NCBI GenBank assembly: GCA_002482435.1
Contig: DLFZ01000092.1
Location: 2,095-15,078, forward strand
Direction: 5' to 3'
From: Christensenella sp. UBA7707
GTDB taxonomy: Bacteria > Bacillota > Clostridia > Christensenellales > CAG-138
DNA: 12,984 nt
Position 1 is the first letter of the stretch; each line of letters begins with the position of its first letter. This document shows positions 1 to 8,117 of this stretch, in pieces. Below the pieces are notes generated by a model that did not search any database, was not told the origin of the DNA, and saw only the letters and a program-made list of their open reading frames with translations. The position numbers were made by a program, and so were the translations under genes.

Positions 1-2418
1 ATGTGCGGCGTGCCCTATCACGCGGCGGAAAGCTATCTGTGCCGCCTGGTCGAGATGGGATATAAGGTGGCCATCTGCGAGCAGCTTACCGACCCCGCGC
101 TATCAAAGGGCCTTGTGGAGCGGGATATTATCCGCATCATCACGCCCGGCACGGTTATTGAAGAAAGCATGCTCAGCGACCGGAAAAACAACTACCTCGC
201 ATCCATCTTCTTTCAGGCAGAAGATGTGGGGCTTGCATACTGCGACGTATCGACTGGTGCATTTCACGCGCTGGAGCTTCACGGCGAGGGCTGGGAGGAC
301 GAGCTTCAAAACGAGCTTGCCCGCATACAGGCAACCGAGATCATCGCAAACGACGCGCTTTTTTTGCAGGAACGCCTCATCAAGGAAATCCAGTCTTCAA
401 GTTATACGGAATGTTATTCCTCTTCGGCCTATCAGCCCGTCGCGGCGGAGGAAAGGCTTCTTTCGCATTTCGGTGCGGAGGGCGTTGTGCCTTTAAAGGA
501 ACGCGCTATGCAGGCGCTTTGCGCAAGCGGGGCACTCCTTTCCTATTTGGAGGAAACGCAAAAAAACGCGCTTTCCCACATTAATCAAATCGAACTACTC
601 GAGCGCAGCAAATACATGAGCATCGATGCCGCCACCAGAAAAAACCTCGAGCTTACGCAGCCGATCCGCACCGATGCCGGCAAGCGCGCCACGCTATTGA
701 ACCTAATGGATCAAACCTGCACCGCAATGGGCGGAAGGCTTCTTCGGAGCTATGTGGAGCAGCCGCTGCAATCCGCCTACGAAATCGGCCAGCGTCTCGA
801 TGCGGTGGAGGAGCTTTTGAAAAAGCCCGTGGAACGCGCGGCTCTTATCAAAAGCCTCGATTCCATTTACGACATCGAGCGGCTTTGCAGCCGCATCGCC
901 TACGGCACCGTAAATGCACGCGACTGCGAAGCGCTGCGCCTTTCCTTGGGGCGGCTGCCGAACATTCTCGCGATTCTTGCGCAGCTTTCCGCACTTGAAT
1001 TTGAAAGCACACGTGCTACGCTTGACCCCATGGAGGATATTTACGGCCTTCTTGCGAGCGCGGTCATTGATAACCCGCCCTTGAGCGTAAAAGAGGGGGG
1101 GATCATCCGCGACGGGTACAGCGCTGAGGTGGATGCTTATCGCGACGCCTCACGAAACGGCAAGGAGTGGCTATCAAAGCTCGAAGCGCGCGAACGCGAG
1201 GCGACGGGCATCAAAAACCTCAAAATCGGCTACAACCATGTGTTCGGTTACTACATTGAGGTCACAAAGTCCTACCAGCAGTTGGTACCGTATTCCTACC
1301 AGCGCAAGCAAACGCTCGCAAACTGCGAGCGCTATGTAAACCCCGAGCTGAAAGAACTAGAGGAAACCATTTTAGGCGCGGAGGAAAAATGCGTTGCCCT
1401 CGAATACAAACTGTTTGCCGAATTGCGTGAAGCACTTATTGGGTGCATCGCGCGGCTCCAGCAAAACGCGCTTTTACTTTCGAAGCTCGATGTGTATCAG
1501 TCGCTTGCGCAGGTCGCCTTCATAAACGACTATGTGCGGCCCACGGTGCAGCAAAACGGAAAAATCGACATCGTCGACGGCAGGCATCCGGTGGTGGAAA
1601 AATCCTTAAAGGGCGGGTTTATTCCAAACAATACCCTTTTGGACAGCAAAGATAACCGCCTTCTTATTATTACAGGCCCCAACATGGCGGGGAAAAGCAC
1701 GTACATGCGCCAGGTTGCGCTCATTACGCTCATGGCGCACATCGGAAGCTTCGTGCCCGCAAAAAAAGCAAGCATCTGCATTACGGATAAAATTTTTACC
1801 CGCGTAGGTTCCTCCGACAACGTAAGCGCGGGGCAGAGCACCTTTATGGTTGAAATGTCCGAAATGTCGAACATCCTCAACAACGCAACGCCCAGAAGCC
1901 TTCTTATCATCGACGAGATTGGCCGCGGCACAAGCACGTTCGACGGGCTTAGCATTGCTTGGTCAGTGCTTGAGTACATCGCAAGCCGCGAAAAATGCGG
2001 CGCAAAAACGCTGTTCGCCACGCACTACCACGAATTGACGGAGCTTGAAGGCAAGCTTACAGGCATCAAAAATTACCGCATTTCCGTAAAGGAGCTCGGT
2101 GACAATATCATTTTCTTGCGAAAGATCGTACGCGGAAGTGCCGACAAGAGCTTTGGCATACAGGTCGCGCGCCTTGCGGGGCTTCCGGAAAGCATTCTTG
2201 CGCGCGCTAAGGAAATTTTATTGCAGCTTGAGTCGGCCGATATCAACCACGAGGCGATCATGGGCGATAACGACCCACCGCAGCAGTTGACGCTTTTTGG
2301 CTCCGCCTCGCCAGATGATATCATGCAGGAGCTTAAAAACCTTTCCATCAACGACATCACGCCCATGGACGCGCTTGCAAAGCTTTACGATCTGCATGTG
2401 CGCGCCAAGCTGAGGTAA
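1..2418 (+). CDS. mutS: DNA mismatch repair protein MutS (5'-truncated by window)
   Basis: MutS recognises base mismatches and small loops in newly replicated DNA and recruits MutL in an ATP-dependent way. The window opens inside the mismatch-recognition domain: the first residues ([13 protein letters not shown]) match the internal AGIPYHA segment of the family, so the ATG at base 1 is not the true start. Roughly 60 N-terminal residues, including the mismatch-stacking Phe-x-Glu motif, lie upstream. The 805 residues present run through the connector, core/lever and clamp regions to the ATPase. Walker A is GPNMAGKST (residues 559-567 of this fragment), Walker B is [16 protein letters not shown] (D638, E639), and the FATHYHEL segment follows. 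The C-terminal helix-turn-helix dimerisation region ([13 protein letters not shown]) is present, and total length fits the usual ~850-residue MutS1. The stop overlaps the spacing region of the mutL ribosome binding site. Not MutS2: it lacks a Smr domain and sits beside mutL. Identification is very secure. Confidence 0.98.
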   Translation: MCGVPYHAAESYLCRLVEMGYKVAICEQLTDPALSKGLVERDIIRIITPGTVIEESMLSDRKNNYLASIFFQAEDVGLAYCDVSTGAFHALELHGEGWEDELQNELARIQATEIIANDALFLQERLIKEIQSSSYTECYSSSAYQPVAAEERLLSHFGAEGVVPLKERAMQALCASGALLSYLEETQKNALSHINQIELLERSKYMSIDAATRKNLELTQPIRTDAGKRATLLNLMDQTCTAMGGRLLRSYVEQPLQSAYEIGQRLDAVEELLKKPVERAALIKSLDSIYDIERLCSRIAYGTVNARDCEALRLSLGRLPNILAILAQLSALEFESTRATLDPMEDIYGLLASAVIDNPPLSVKEGGIIRDGYSAEVDAYRDASRNGKEWLSKLEAREREATGIKNLKIGYNHVFGYYIEVTKSYQQLVPYSYQRKQTLANCERYVNPELKELEETILGAEEKCVALEYKLFAELREALIGCIARLQQNALLLSKLDVYQSLAQVAFINDYVRPTVQQNGKIDIVDGRHPVVEKSLKGGFIPNNTLLDSKDNRLLIITGPNMAGKSTYMRQVALITLMAHIGSFVPAKKASICITDKIFTRVGSSDNVSAGQSTFMVEMSEMSNILNNATPRSLLIIDEIGRGTSTFDGLSIAWSVLEYIASREKCGAKTLFATHYHELTELEGKLTGIKNYRISVKELGDNIIFLRKIVRGSADKSFGIQVARLAGLPESILARAKEILLQLESADINHEAIMGDNDPPQQLTLFGSASPDDIMQELKNLSINDITPMDALAKLYDLHVRAKLR

Positions 2419-2420
2419 CT

Positions 2421-4370
2421 ATGAAGCGAATCGTCGTACTGAGCCAGCAGGTCGCCAACCAGATCGCCGCAGGTGAGGTGGTTGAGCGTCCCGCTTCGGT
2501 GGTAAAGGAGCTTGTAGAAAACGCGCTGGACGCGGAAAGCACCGCTATTACCATAGAAATCCTCTCCGGCGGAATCGACTACATCCGCGTGAGCGACAAC
2601 GGCGGCGGTATTTTTCGGGAGGATGTTACAACCGCTTTTTTGCCCCACGCTACGAGCAAAATCACCGTGTCGGAAGATTTGGAACACATTGAAACGCTCG
2701 GGTTTCGCGGCGAAGCGCTTGCATCCATTGCCGCGGTATCCAAGGTTTGCTTAAAAACACGTACGCCGGGAGAGCTTTCCGGCACGCTTTTGCGTGTGGA
2801 AGGTGGGCAAATGCAGCCTCTCGAGGATACCGGCTGCCCCGAGGGAACGACCATTGAGGTTTCGGACCTTTTTTACAACGTTCCAGCACGGCTTAAGTTC
2901 TTAAAGCATGCGCGTGCAGAGGCCAGCTCCGTGAGCGACTATGTTTCCCGCATGATCCTATCGTATCCAAAAGTTGCGTTTCATTTCCTGAGCGCAGGCA
3001 AAACCGTATACCATAGTACCGGCGACGGCAGCCTTTACAATGCCATCTACTGCGTATACGGTGCGGACGTTTTGCCACACCTCCGCGAAGTGCATTATGA
3101 CGACGCGTACATGAAAATTACCGGGTATTTGGGAACGGAACAAGTTGCAAGAAACAGCCGCAGCTACCAATCGTTTTTTGTAAACGGGCGCTACATTAAA
3201 TCTCAAAAGCTCTCGTTTGCCGTACAGCGCGCATTTGATACCAGGCTTATGGTAGGGAAATTCCCGTTTCTGTCGCTCGATTTCCAGCTTTCCAGCCGGG
3301 AGGTGGACGTAAATGTTCACCCGAACAAGCTTGAAGTGCGCTTTAAAGATGACGACCGCGTCGTGCGCGCCGCTTATACCGCCTCGCGCATGGCGCTTTC
3401 ACAGCTCGACGCACCCTCGCGCATGGGGCTTTGGAACGTGGAGGAGCAAGCTTCACCCGTACCGGAGCAAACGCAAACTTTCGGCCAACCGGCTGAAAGC
3501 GAAAACTTCGCCGCGCCGGAAAAATCCCTTTCATCGGTGACGCCGGTTTCGCAATCATATGAAACACATGAGAAACAGCAATCTTTGCCTTCCATGGCCT
3601 ATACGGAGCCGCTTAATGCGCAAAAATTAGCTCCCGCTTGGGAAGGCTCGTTTGGCGCGCCGAAAACCACCGGCGTTGTACGGGAAACACAGGCGGATTT
3701 TTCTTTTTTAAAGAAGCCGATCTTCGAAGAAAAACCACAAGCTGCCCCGGATGCCGCGTTTGTTTCAGCGCAGGAGCCTTTGCAGCTTGCTATGGGCGTA
3801 TCTTCCTACAAAATCGTAGGGGCACTGTTTGACAGCTTTTGGGTGGTTCAGCAGGGCGAGGATATCTTCTTTATCGATCAACATGCCGTTCATGAGCGTA
3901 AGCTTTACGAGCAGATGACAAGAAAAGGACTTCAGCCGGATTCGCAAATTCTCCTGATGCCCGTGGTGATACGCCTTTCGCCCCTTGAATATGAAACGCT
4001 TTTGAGCAGCATGGAACAGTTTGAGGCACTCGGCTTTGAAATGGAGGAATTCGGCCCTCTTACCATGAGCGTGCGCGCTGTGCCTCATGTGATCGGCCAG
4101 CCGCAGACCGCCGATTTTTTGCACGAGGCGCTTGCGCTTCTCAATAGAAAAAACCGCATTACGGCCGTTGACGTGAAGCGCGCCATGCTCATACAAAGCG
4201 CCTGCAAACACGCCATCAAAGCAGGGGACAGAATGTCCAACGCCGAAATCGAGTCGCTTCTTGCCGCTTGCAAAAAAGAGGGGCTTCCCATGACCTGCCC
4301 ACACGGCAGGCCTGTGATGGTTAAAATGACAAGGCTTGAGTTTGAAAAGCTCTTTAAGCGCGTGGTGTAA
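2421..4370 (+). CDS. mutL: DNA mismatch repair endonuclease MutL
   Basis: MutL couples mismatch recognition by MutS to strand incision and downstream repair. The N-terminal GHKL ATPase is clear: the ANQIAAGEVVERPASVVKEL signature, catalytic E30, Mg-binding N34, the DNGGGI motif and GFRGEALASIAAVS. A linker of low conservation, rich in Gln, Glu, Pro and Ser, covers about residues 330-450. The C-terminal domain carries the metal-dependent endonuclease motif DQHAVHERKLYE (D486 to E497, matching DQHA-x2-E-x4-E), the ACKHAIKAGD segment near C595 and CPHGRP at 626-631. This is therefore the nicking type of MutL found in bacteria without MutH, not the E. coli type. Length 649 is normal. The ATG lies 2 bp after the mutS stop, with GAGG at 2412-2415 just upstream, so translation is probably coupled to mutS. 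Confidence 0.98.
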   Translation: MKRIVVLSQQVANQIAAGEVVERPASVVKELVENALDAESTAITIEILSGGIDYIRVSDNGGGIFREDVTTAFLPHATSKITVSEDLEHIETLGFRGEALASIAAVSKVCLKTRTPGELSGTLLRVEGGQMQPLEDTGCPEGTTIEVSDLFYNVPARLKFLKHARAEASSVSDYVSRMILSYPKVAFHFLSAGKTVYHSTGDGSLYNAIYCVYGADVLPHLREVHYDDAYMKITGYLGTEQVARNSRSYQSFFVNGRYIKSQKLSFAVQRAFDTRLMVGKFPFLSLDFQLSSREVDVNVHPNKLEVRFKDDDRVVRAAYTASRMALSQLDAPSRMGLWNVEEQASPVPEQTQTFGQPAESENFAAPEKSLSSVTPVSQSYETHEKQQSLPSMAYTEPLNAQKLAPAWEGSFGAPKTTGVVRETQADFSFLKKPIFEEKPQAAPDAAFVSAQEPLQLAMGVSSYKIVGALFDSFWVVQQGEDIFFIDQHAVHERKLYEQMTRKGLQPDSQILLMPVVIRLSPLEYETLLSSMEQFEALGFEMEEFGPLTMSVRAVPHVIGQPQTADFLHEALALLNRKNRITAVDVKRAMLIQSACKHAIKAGDRMSNAEIESLLAACKKEGLPMTCPHGRPVMVKMTRLEFEKLFKRVV

Positions 4371-4371
4371 C

Positions 4372-5334
4372 ATGGAAAAAACAAAAATCGGCGTACTGGT
4401 GGGGCCGACGGCCTCGGGTAAAACGGCGCTTTCCGTTGAAATCGCCGCGCGTATGGATGCAGAAATCATCTCTGCGGATTCCATACAACTTTACAAAGGG
4501 TTTGACATCGGCTCGGCCAAACCGACGCTTCAAGAACGGCGGGGTATCAAGCATCACCTAATCGATGTTTATGAGCCCGTTGAACAAAACGCAAGCGTCG
4601 CGCGGTTTCAAACGCTTGCGCAACAGGCGATTGCTGATATAAGTTCACGCGGCAAATTTCCGCTCGTAGTCGGCGGAACAGGGCTTTACGTCAATGCGCT
4701 GACCTACCCGCTCTCGTTTACGGGTGCGGCATCCGACCACGAACTTCGCGCAAACCTTGCGGAAACCGAAGCGCAAAGCCCCGGCTCACTGTACAAGCTT
4801 TTAAAAGAGCTGGACCCCAAAAGTGCGGCCCGCCTTCACCCAAATGACCTTAAGCGCATCATCCGCGCTGTGGAGGTTGTAAAACTCACGGGAAAGGCCA
4901 TCGACGAATTCGGCGGGGATTTTGAAAACAAAAAAAACGAAGAAATTCCGTACGATGTGAAACTCATCGCTCTTACGATGCCTAGGGAACTCCTGTATGC
5001 GCGCATTGAGCAGCGAGTGGATGACATGATACGGATAGGGCTTATCGACGAAGTGAAACGTCTCAAGGCACTTGGGGTAACGGCGGACATGCCCGTAATG
5101 CAGGGTTTGGGTTATAAGCAGCTCTATGCGTTTCTCGACGGGGCGTGCAAGCTTGACGAGGCGATTGCCGCGATCAAGCTTGAAACGCGCCATTTTGCGA
5201 AGCGACAGCTCACGTGGTTCAAACGTGACAAGCGCATCGTATGGTTTGACGTTACGCAGTACGAAGGCCGGGAGGCTCTTGCTGAAGCGGCGGTTTGCGC
5301 GCTGGAAGGGGGAGACCATGAACAAACCCATTAA
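4372..5334 (+). CDS. miaA: tRNA dimethylallyltransferase MiaA
   Basis: MiaA transfers a dimethylallyl group to N6 of A37 in tRNAs that read codons beginning with U, the first step toward ms2i6A. The tRNA-Trp gene in this window has A37 next to its CCA anticodon and so is a plausible substrate. Visible motifs are the P-loop GPTASGKT (residues 11-18), the ADSIQLYKGFDIGSAKPT segment that holds the catalytic Asp (D36), VVGGTGLY near 97-104, and the family's RHFAKRQLTWFKRD segment near the C-terminus. Length is 320 residues, as usual (314-316 in B. subtilis and E. coli). An in-frame ATG 36 bp further upstream lies inside mutL. I chose 4372 because it directly precedes the P-loop at the normal distance and follows the mutL stop by one base. 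No good Shine-Dalgarno is visible, which suggests coupling to mutL translation. The 3' end overlaps hfq by 17 bp. Confidence 0.97.
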   Translation: MEKTKIGVLVGPTASGKTALSVEIAARMDAEIISADSIQLYKGFDIGSAKPTLQERRGIKHHLIDVYEPVEQNASVARFQTLAQQAIADISSRGKFPLVVGGTGLYVNALTYPLSFTGAASDHELRANLAETEAQSPGSLYKLLKELDPKSAARLHPNDLKRIIRAVEVVKLTGKAIDEFGGDFENKKNEEIPYDVKLIALTMPRELLYARIEQRVDDMIRIGLIDEVKRLKALGVTADMPVMQGLGYKQLYAFLDGACKLDEAIAAIKLETRHFAKRQLTWFKRDKRIVWFDVTQYEGREALAEAAVCALEGGDHEQTH

Positions 5335-5569
5335 CGTACAGGACACGCTTTTGAACACGGTCAAAAAAGGATGCATTCCGGTTTCCATCCATGTTACAAA
5401 TGGTTTTCAGATCAAAAATGCGCTGGTACAGGCGTTTGACAGCTTTGTTTTGCTTGTAGAAGTTGGAGGAAAACCGATGATGATCTACAAGCACGCCATC
5501 TCCACCATAGCGCCGGAAAAGCCGGTGCAGTTTGAATTTCAAAAGAACGCGGAAAGCGAGGAACCTTAA
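5318..5569 (+). CDS. hfq: RNA-binding protein Hfq
   Basis: Hfq is a hexameric Sm-like protein that binds small RNAs and A/U-rich mRNA segments. The 83-residue product has the N-terminal Q8-D9 of the proximal RNA-binding face, the Sm1 region (IPVSIHVTNGFQIKNAL then FDSFVLLVE) and the Sm2 signature MMIYKHAISTI with K58 and H59. The tail is short and acidic (NAESEEP), as in many Gram-positive Hfqs and unlike the long E. coli tail. Compared with B. subtilis and E. coli sequences from memory, the stretch between NGFQ and FDSF is one residue longer, around residues 33-39, and the usual Gly after the basic residue is Asn. The ATG at 5318 is chosen because GGGGGAGA (about 5307-5314) lies just upstream and the protein begins as expected for the family. 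It overlaps the end of miaA by 17 bp in another frame, the classic miaA-hfq arrangement. Confidence 0.96.
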   Translation: MNKPINVQDTLLNTVKKGCIPVSIHVTNGFQIKNALVQAFDSFVLLVEVGGKPMMIYKHAISTIAPEKPVQFEFQKNAESEEP

Positions 5570-5572
5570 ACC

Positions 5573-6862
5573 TTGAACCAAATCGATATTTCTTCCTTTG
5601 CGGCGCTTGGCTTAAGCGACAGCGCCGTACGTTTTACACTGGATGCCGAAGCCGCGCTTGCGGCTGTTCTTGCACAAATCGACAGCATTGAGGCGCACAA
5701 TCAGGCGCGCGTTTTGCTTGCCTTTCAAAATGAAAACATTGCCCTTCGGCATTTTACGCCGACCACGGGCTATGGCTACGGCGACGATGGCCGTGACGCG
5801 CTCGACCGTGTGTTCGCGCGCGCACTGGAAGCGGAAGATGCGCTGGTTCGCCCGCAGTTCACCTCCGGCACGCACGCCATCTTTACCGCGCTCAGCGGCC
5901 TTTTAGAGCCGGGCGATACATTGCTTTGCGTCACGGGAAAGCCCTATGATACGCTCGAAAAGGCCATTGGCATCAGCGGCAACGAACACGGTTCTCTCAA
6001 ACGGCTCGGCGTAACCTATAAACAGCTCGAGCTTACTCAACAAGGCGCTATCGACGTTGAGGCGGTGCTTAACGCGCTTCAGCAGCCGGCAAAGGTCGTG
6101 TATGTACAGCGTTCGCGCGGCTATTCCTGGCGCAACGCAATTTTGCCGGAACAAATGGAGGCTTTCTTCCGGATTGTGCATGAAACATCGCCCGAGGCGA
6201 TATTGGTGGTGGACAACTGCTACGGTGAATTTACGTGTGTGCATGAACCCGTATTTTATGGTGCGGATGTGCAAATCGGGTCGTTGATTAAAAACCCGGG
6301 TGGCGGGCTTGCGCCAACAGGCGGTTACATCGCAGGCAAAACGGAATACATCGAGCGCATCGCACAGCGCCTGACCGTGCCGGGAATGGGCAGGGAAGTG
6401 GGTTCCTACGCGGGCAGCTACCAGCCGTTTTACCAAGGGCTTTTCCTTGCGCCGCACGTTACGGCGCAAAGCGTAAAAACCGCGGCGCTTTTTGCCAAGG
6501 TGTTCGAACTTGCAGGAATGGATACCATGCCCGCAAGCGACGCGATGCGTTCGGACATCGTTCAGGCGCTTAGGTTTTCATCGTCTGAGGCTCTTATCGA
6601 TTTTTGCAGAAGCATACAAAAGGCCGCACCTGTTGATAGCTTTGCCGTACCCGAGCCGTGGGATATGCCCGGTTACACAAGCCAAGTCATTATGGCGGCG
6701 GGCGCGTTTGTTCAAGGTGCCTCCATTGAACTAAGCGCCGATGCTCCTTTGTGCAAACCATATACCGCGTATGTGCAGGGTGGGCTTACCTACGCACACG
6801 GTAGAATGGGCGCAATGTTTGCGCTCGACGCGCTCTTAAAACTCGGCGAGGTTACACTGTAA
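5573..6862 (+). CDS. COG4100-family PLP-dependent enzyme (methionine gamma-lyase family / 'aluminium resistance protein', YnbB-like)
   Basis: This is a fold-type I pyridoxal-phosphate enzyme of the Cys/Met-metabolism type. It belongs to the group annotated as cystathionine beta-lyase-like protein involved in aluminium resistance (COG4100, B. subtilis YnbB). Its real substrate is not established as far as I know. Seen: TSGTHA at 97-102 (phosphate-binding turn), VVDNCYGEF with D214 that would contact the pyridine nitrogen, and SLIKNPGGGLAPTGGY with K240 as the probable Schiff-base lysine. There is no signal peptide or membrane segment. Length 429 is typical. The start is TTG at 5573, 3 bp after hfq, with AGGA at 5559-5562 about 10 bases upstream; the stretch before it is closed by the hfq stop region. 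The neighbourhood hfq - this gene - lexA is familiar in Firmicutes and supports the family call. It is the last gene of the mutS operon, followed by a strong hairpin terminator. Confidence 0.93.
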   Translation: MNQIDISSFAALGLSDSAVRFTLDAEAALAAVLAQIDSIEAHNQARVLLAFQNENIALRHFTPTTGYGYGDDGRDALDRVFARALEAEDALVRPQFTSGTHAIFTALSGLLEPGDTLLCVTGKPYDTLEKAIGISGNEHGSLKRLGVTYKQLELTQQGAIDVEAVLNALQQPAKVVYVQRSRGYSWRNAILPEQMEAFFRIVHETSPEAILVVDNCYGEFTCVHEPVFYGADVQIGSLIKNPGGGLAPTGGYIAGKTEYIERIAQRLTVPGMGREVGSYAGSYQPFYQGLFLAPHVTAQSVKTAALFAKVFELAGMDTMPASDAMRSDIVQALRFSSSEALIDFCRSIQKAAPVDSFAVPEPWDMPGYTSQVIMAAGAFVQGASIELSADAPLCKPYTAYVQGGLTYAHGRMGAMFALDALLKLGEVTL

Positions 6863-6879
6863 AAAACTTGTTGCATTGC

Positions 6880-6907
6880 AAAAGGACGCTCTTTCGAGCG
6901 TCCTTTT
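6880..6907. terminator. Bidirectional rho-independent terminator between the mutS operon and lexA
   Basis: A perfect 12-bp stem (AAAAGGACGCTC, paired with its complement at 6896-6907) encloses a TTTC loop. T residues follow on the plus strand and on the minus strand (from the A-run at 6880-6883). It sits 17 bp past the stop of the PLP enzyme and 17 bp past the stop of lexA, so it can end both convergent transcripts. Confidence 0.93.
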
Positions 6908-6924
6908 ATGTGCTGGGAAAAGTT

Positions 6925-7539
6925 TTAATACTGGCGCAGAAGCCCGATTACCTTGCCGATGATTTCAACGTCCGCATAGGCCGCGTAAATCGGCGCCATG
7001 GTGGTATTTTCCGGCTGTAGGCGAACGGCGGATTTTTCAAAGAACACGCGCTTTACCGTAGCGGTATCGCCGCCGATACGGGCCACGACAATGTCGCCGT
7101 TGTTGGCGGAAATGCCGCTGTGGACAACGATCATATCCCCGTCCATCATGCCGATGTCAATCATGCTTTGCCCGCTGACGCGAAGGAGAAAAGCTTCATC
7201 CTGCTCCGCACCATGAAGAAGCGGGGTAGGAAGCGAATAATAGTCCTGAATGTTGTCTTCCGCAAAAATGGGTTGACCGGCCGCAACCGTACCCACAAGC
7301 GGAATCGCCTGTGCCTGCGGCGCGATGGACTGCGCAAGGGTGATGGAGCGCTGCTTGGAGGGGTTTAAACGAATGTAACCCTTATCCGCAAGCCCTTTAA
7401 GGTGGGAATGAACGCTTGAGGTGGACTTTAAGCCAACCGCCGCTCCGATTTCGCGCACGGTGGGAGGGAAGGAGCGTTCCTGAATGAACTCCCGAATATA
7501 ATCGTAAACTGCCTGTTGCGTTTTGCCCAAACCCTTCAT
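6925..7539 (-). CDS. lexA: LexA repressor (SOS response)
   Basis: LexA represses SOS genes and cleaves itself when RecA filaments form on damaged DNA. The 204-residue product has an N-terminal winged helix (QQAVYDYIREFIQERSFPPTVREIGAAVGLKSTSSVHSHL, with the recognition helix around 28-48). The scissile Ala-Gly bond lies in VGTVAAGQP (A87-G88), followed by the serine protease domain with nucleophile S125 in VSGQSM and general base K163 in TATVKRV. The S-to-K spacing matches the family. An in-frame ATG lies 27 bp upstream, but I chose 7539 because AAGGTGG (7547-7553) is placed 7 bases before it. A sigma-A promoter and a LexA box lie further upstream, so autoregulation is expected. The stop is TAA at 6925-6927, before the shared terminator. 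Confidence 0.97.
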   Translation of the reverse strand: MKGLGKTQQAVYDYIREFIQERSFPPTVREIGAAVGLKSTSSVHSHLKGLADKGYIRLNPSKQRSITLAQSIAPQAQAIPLVGTVAAGQPIFAEDNIQDYYSLPTPLLHGAEQDEAFLLRVSGQSMIDIGMMDGDMIVVHSGISANNGDIVVARIGGDTATVKRVFFEKSAVRLQPENTTMAPIYAAYADVEIIGKVIGLLRQY

Positions 7540-7546
7540 ATCGGTT

Positions 7547-7553
7547 CCACCTT
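7547..7553 (-). promoter_or_regulatory. Ribosome binding site deciding the lexA start
   Basis: AAGGTGG on the minus strand, 7 bases before the ATG at 7539. It would lie inside the coding region if the upstream in-frame ATG at 7566 were used, and no comparable site precedes that one. Confidence 0.8.
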
Positions 7554-7558
7554 TTGTT

Positions 7559-7585
7559 TTGAACAATACTGATTCGTGCTATAAT
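7559..7585 (+). promoter_or_regulatory. Probable promoter for the small Cys-cluster protein
   Basis: TTGAAC at 7559-7564 and TATAAT at 7580-7585, with TG one base before the -10 (TGCTATAAT, an extended -10). The 15-bp spacer is short, but the extended -10 can compensate. Transcription would begin near 7592, leaving a leader of about 95 bases that contains the LexA box. Confidence 0.6.
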
Positions 7586-7594
7586 GCTAAGTAC

Positions 7595-7623
7595 AGTATA
7601 CTACATGCGGTACAAAATGGCAA
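7595..7623 (-). promoter_or_regulatory. lexA promoter (sigma-A type)
   Basis: Minus-strand TTGCCA (7618-7623), a 17-bp spacer and TATACT (7595-7600). Transcription would start near 7588, about 50 bases before the lexA ATG. The -35 box overlaps the LexA operator by three bases, so bound LexA should block polymerase. Confidence 0.82.
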
Positions 7624-7634
7624 ACAGTTGTTCG
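7621..7634. promoter_or_regulatory. LexA box (SOS operator)
   Basis: On the minus strand it reads CGAACAACTGTTTG. Against the Gram-positive consensus CGAAC-RNRY-GTTYG it has one mismatch (C at the third position of the central four). It overlaps the lexA -35 and lies roughly 29-42 bases downstream of the predicted plus-strand start, so it could repress lexA by occlusion and the divergent gene by roadblock. Confidence 0.85.
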
Positions 7635-7687
7635 TTCCTGAAAAAGAGGGATTCTTCGCTCTGTTTGCCGCCGCGAAGGAGTTTCCG

Positions 7688-8053
7688 ATGAACAGCGATT
7701 TTGAGAATGATTTTTGTGATCTTGACCCCACTAAACGATGCGACAACTGCTGCAAGTGCCTTGAACAGCCTGCGGACGATTCGGATGAAAACGGTTATCG
7801 CGTGATCATGGCGGAACTTCACGCCGATGGAGAAGATGTAGAATTTATACCTGAGTTGGAGCAGCAATCCGCCATAGCGGCGCTTTTTGACGAGAAAGAC
7901 GAAGAAGAAGATGCGGATGAAGTTGAGCCCTTAAATATCCCTCCGGAGCTTTTAGCGGAATGGGAGGCAAAGCTTGCAGCTTCTTTTCAAGAGGATGAAA
8001 AAAACAATACCCCGCATCCGAAGCTGCACGCAAGCCGTAAAAAACGCAGTTAA
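7688..8053 (+). CDS. Small acidic protein with N-terminal CxxCCxC cluster, function unknown
   Basis: I do not recognise a named family. The 121-residue product begins MNSDFENDFCDLDPTKRCDN, giving C10, C18, C21, C22 and C24. The C18-x2-C21-C22-x-C24 cluster after a DPTK segment could bind a metal or an iron-sulfur cluster. The middle is strongly acidic (DEKDEEEDADEVEP, about 69-82). After a PPELLAEWEAKLAASF helix the last ~15 residues are basic (HPKLHASRKKRS). There is no signal peptide or membrane helix. Start ATG 7688 is supported by AAGGAG at 7676-7681, 6 bases upstream; the same frame is open 165 bp further back but overlaps lexA and its promoter and has no such site. It is transcribed divergently from lexA across the shared LexA box, which suggests SOS control. 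The protein is probably real, given the ribosome binding site and promoter; the function is open. Confidence 0.8.
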   Translation: MNSDFENDFCDLDPTKRCDNCCKCLEQPADDSDENGYRVIMAELHADGEDVEFIPELEQQSAIAALFDEKDEEEDADEVEPLNIPPELLAEWEAKLAASFQEDEKNNTPHPKLHASRKKRS

Positions 8054-8117
8054 ACGCGAGTCTGCCAGCCTTAATGCTGCACCGATTCGAATGCGGTTCG
8101 GGCTTATAAGGAATAGC

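Noticed and set aside
1..3. ATG at base 1 as the mutS start codon
   Set aside because: It encodes the Met/Ala position of the internal GIPYHA segment; the N-terminal part of the mismatch-recognition domain is missing.
3765..4484. A 239-codon open frame on the minus strand
   Set aside because: It is wholly antisense to the MutL C-terminal domain and the start of miaA, both of which have intact conserved motifs; it has no recognisable protein features.
8054..8117. Possible terminator between the Cys-cluster gene and the recombinase
   Set aside because: Only short imperfect pairings (CGAA with TTCG, AAGGA with TCCTT) are seen, without a T-tract.
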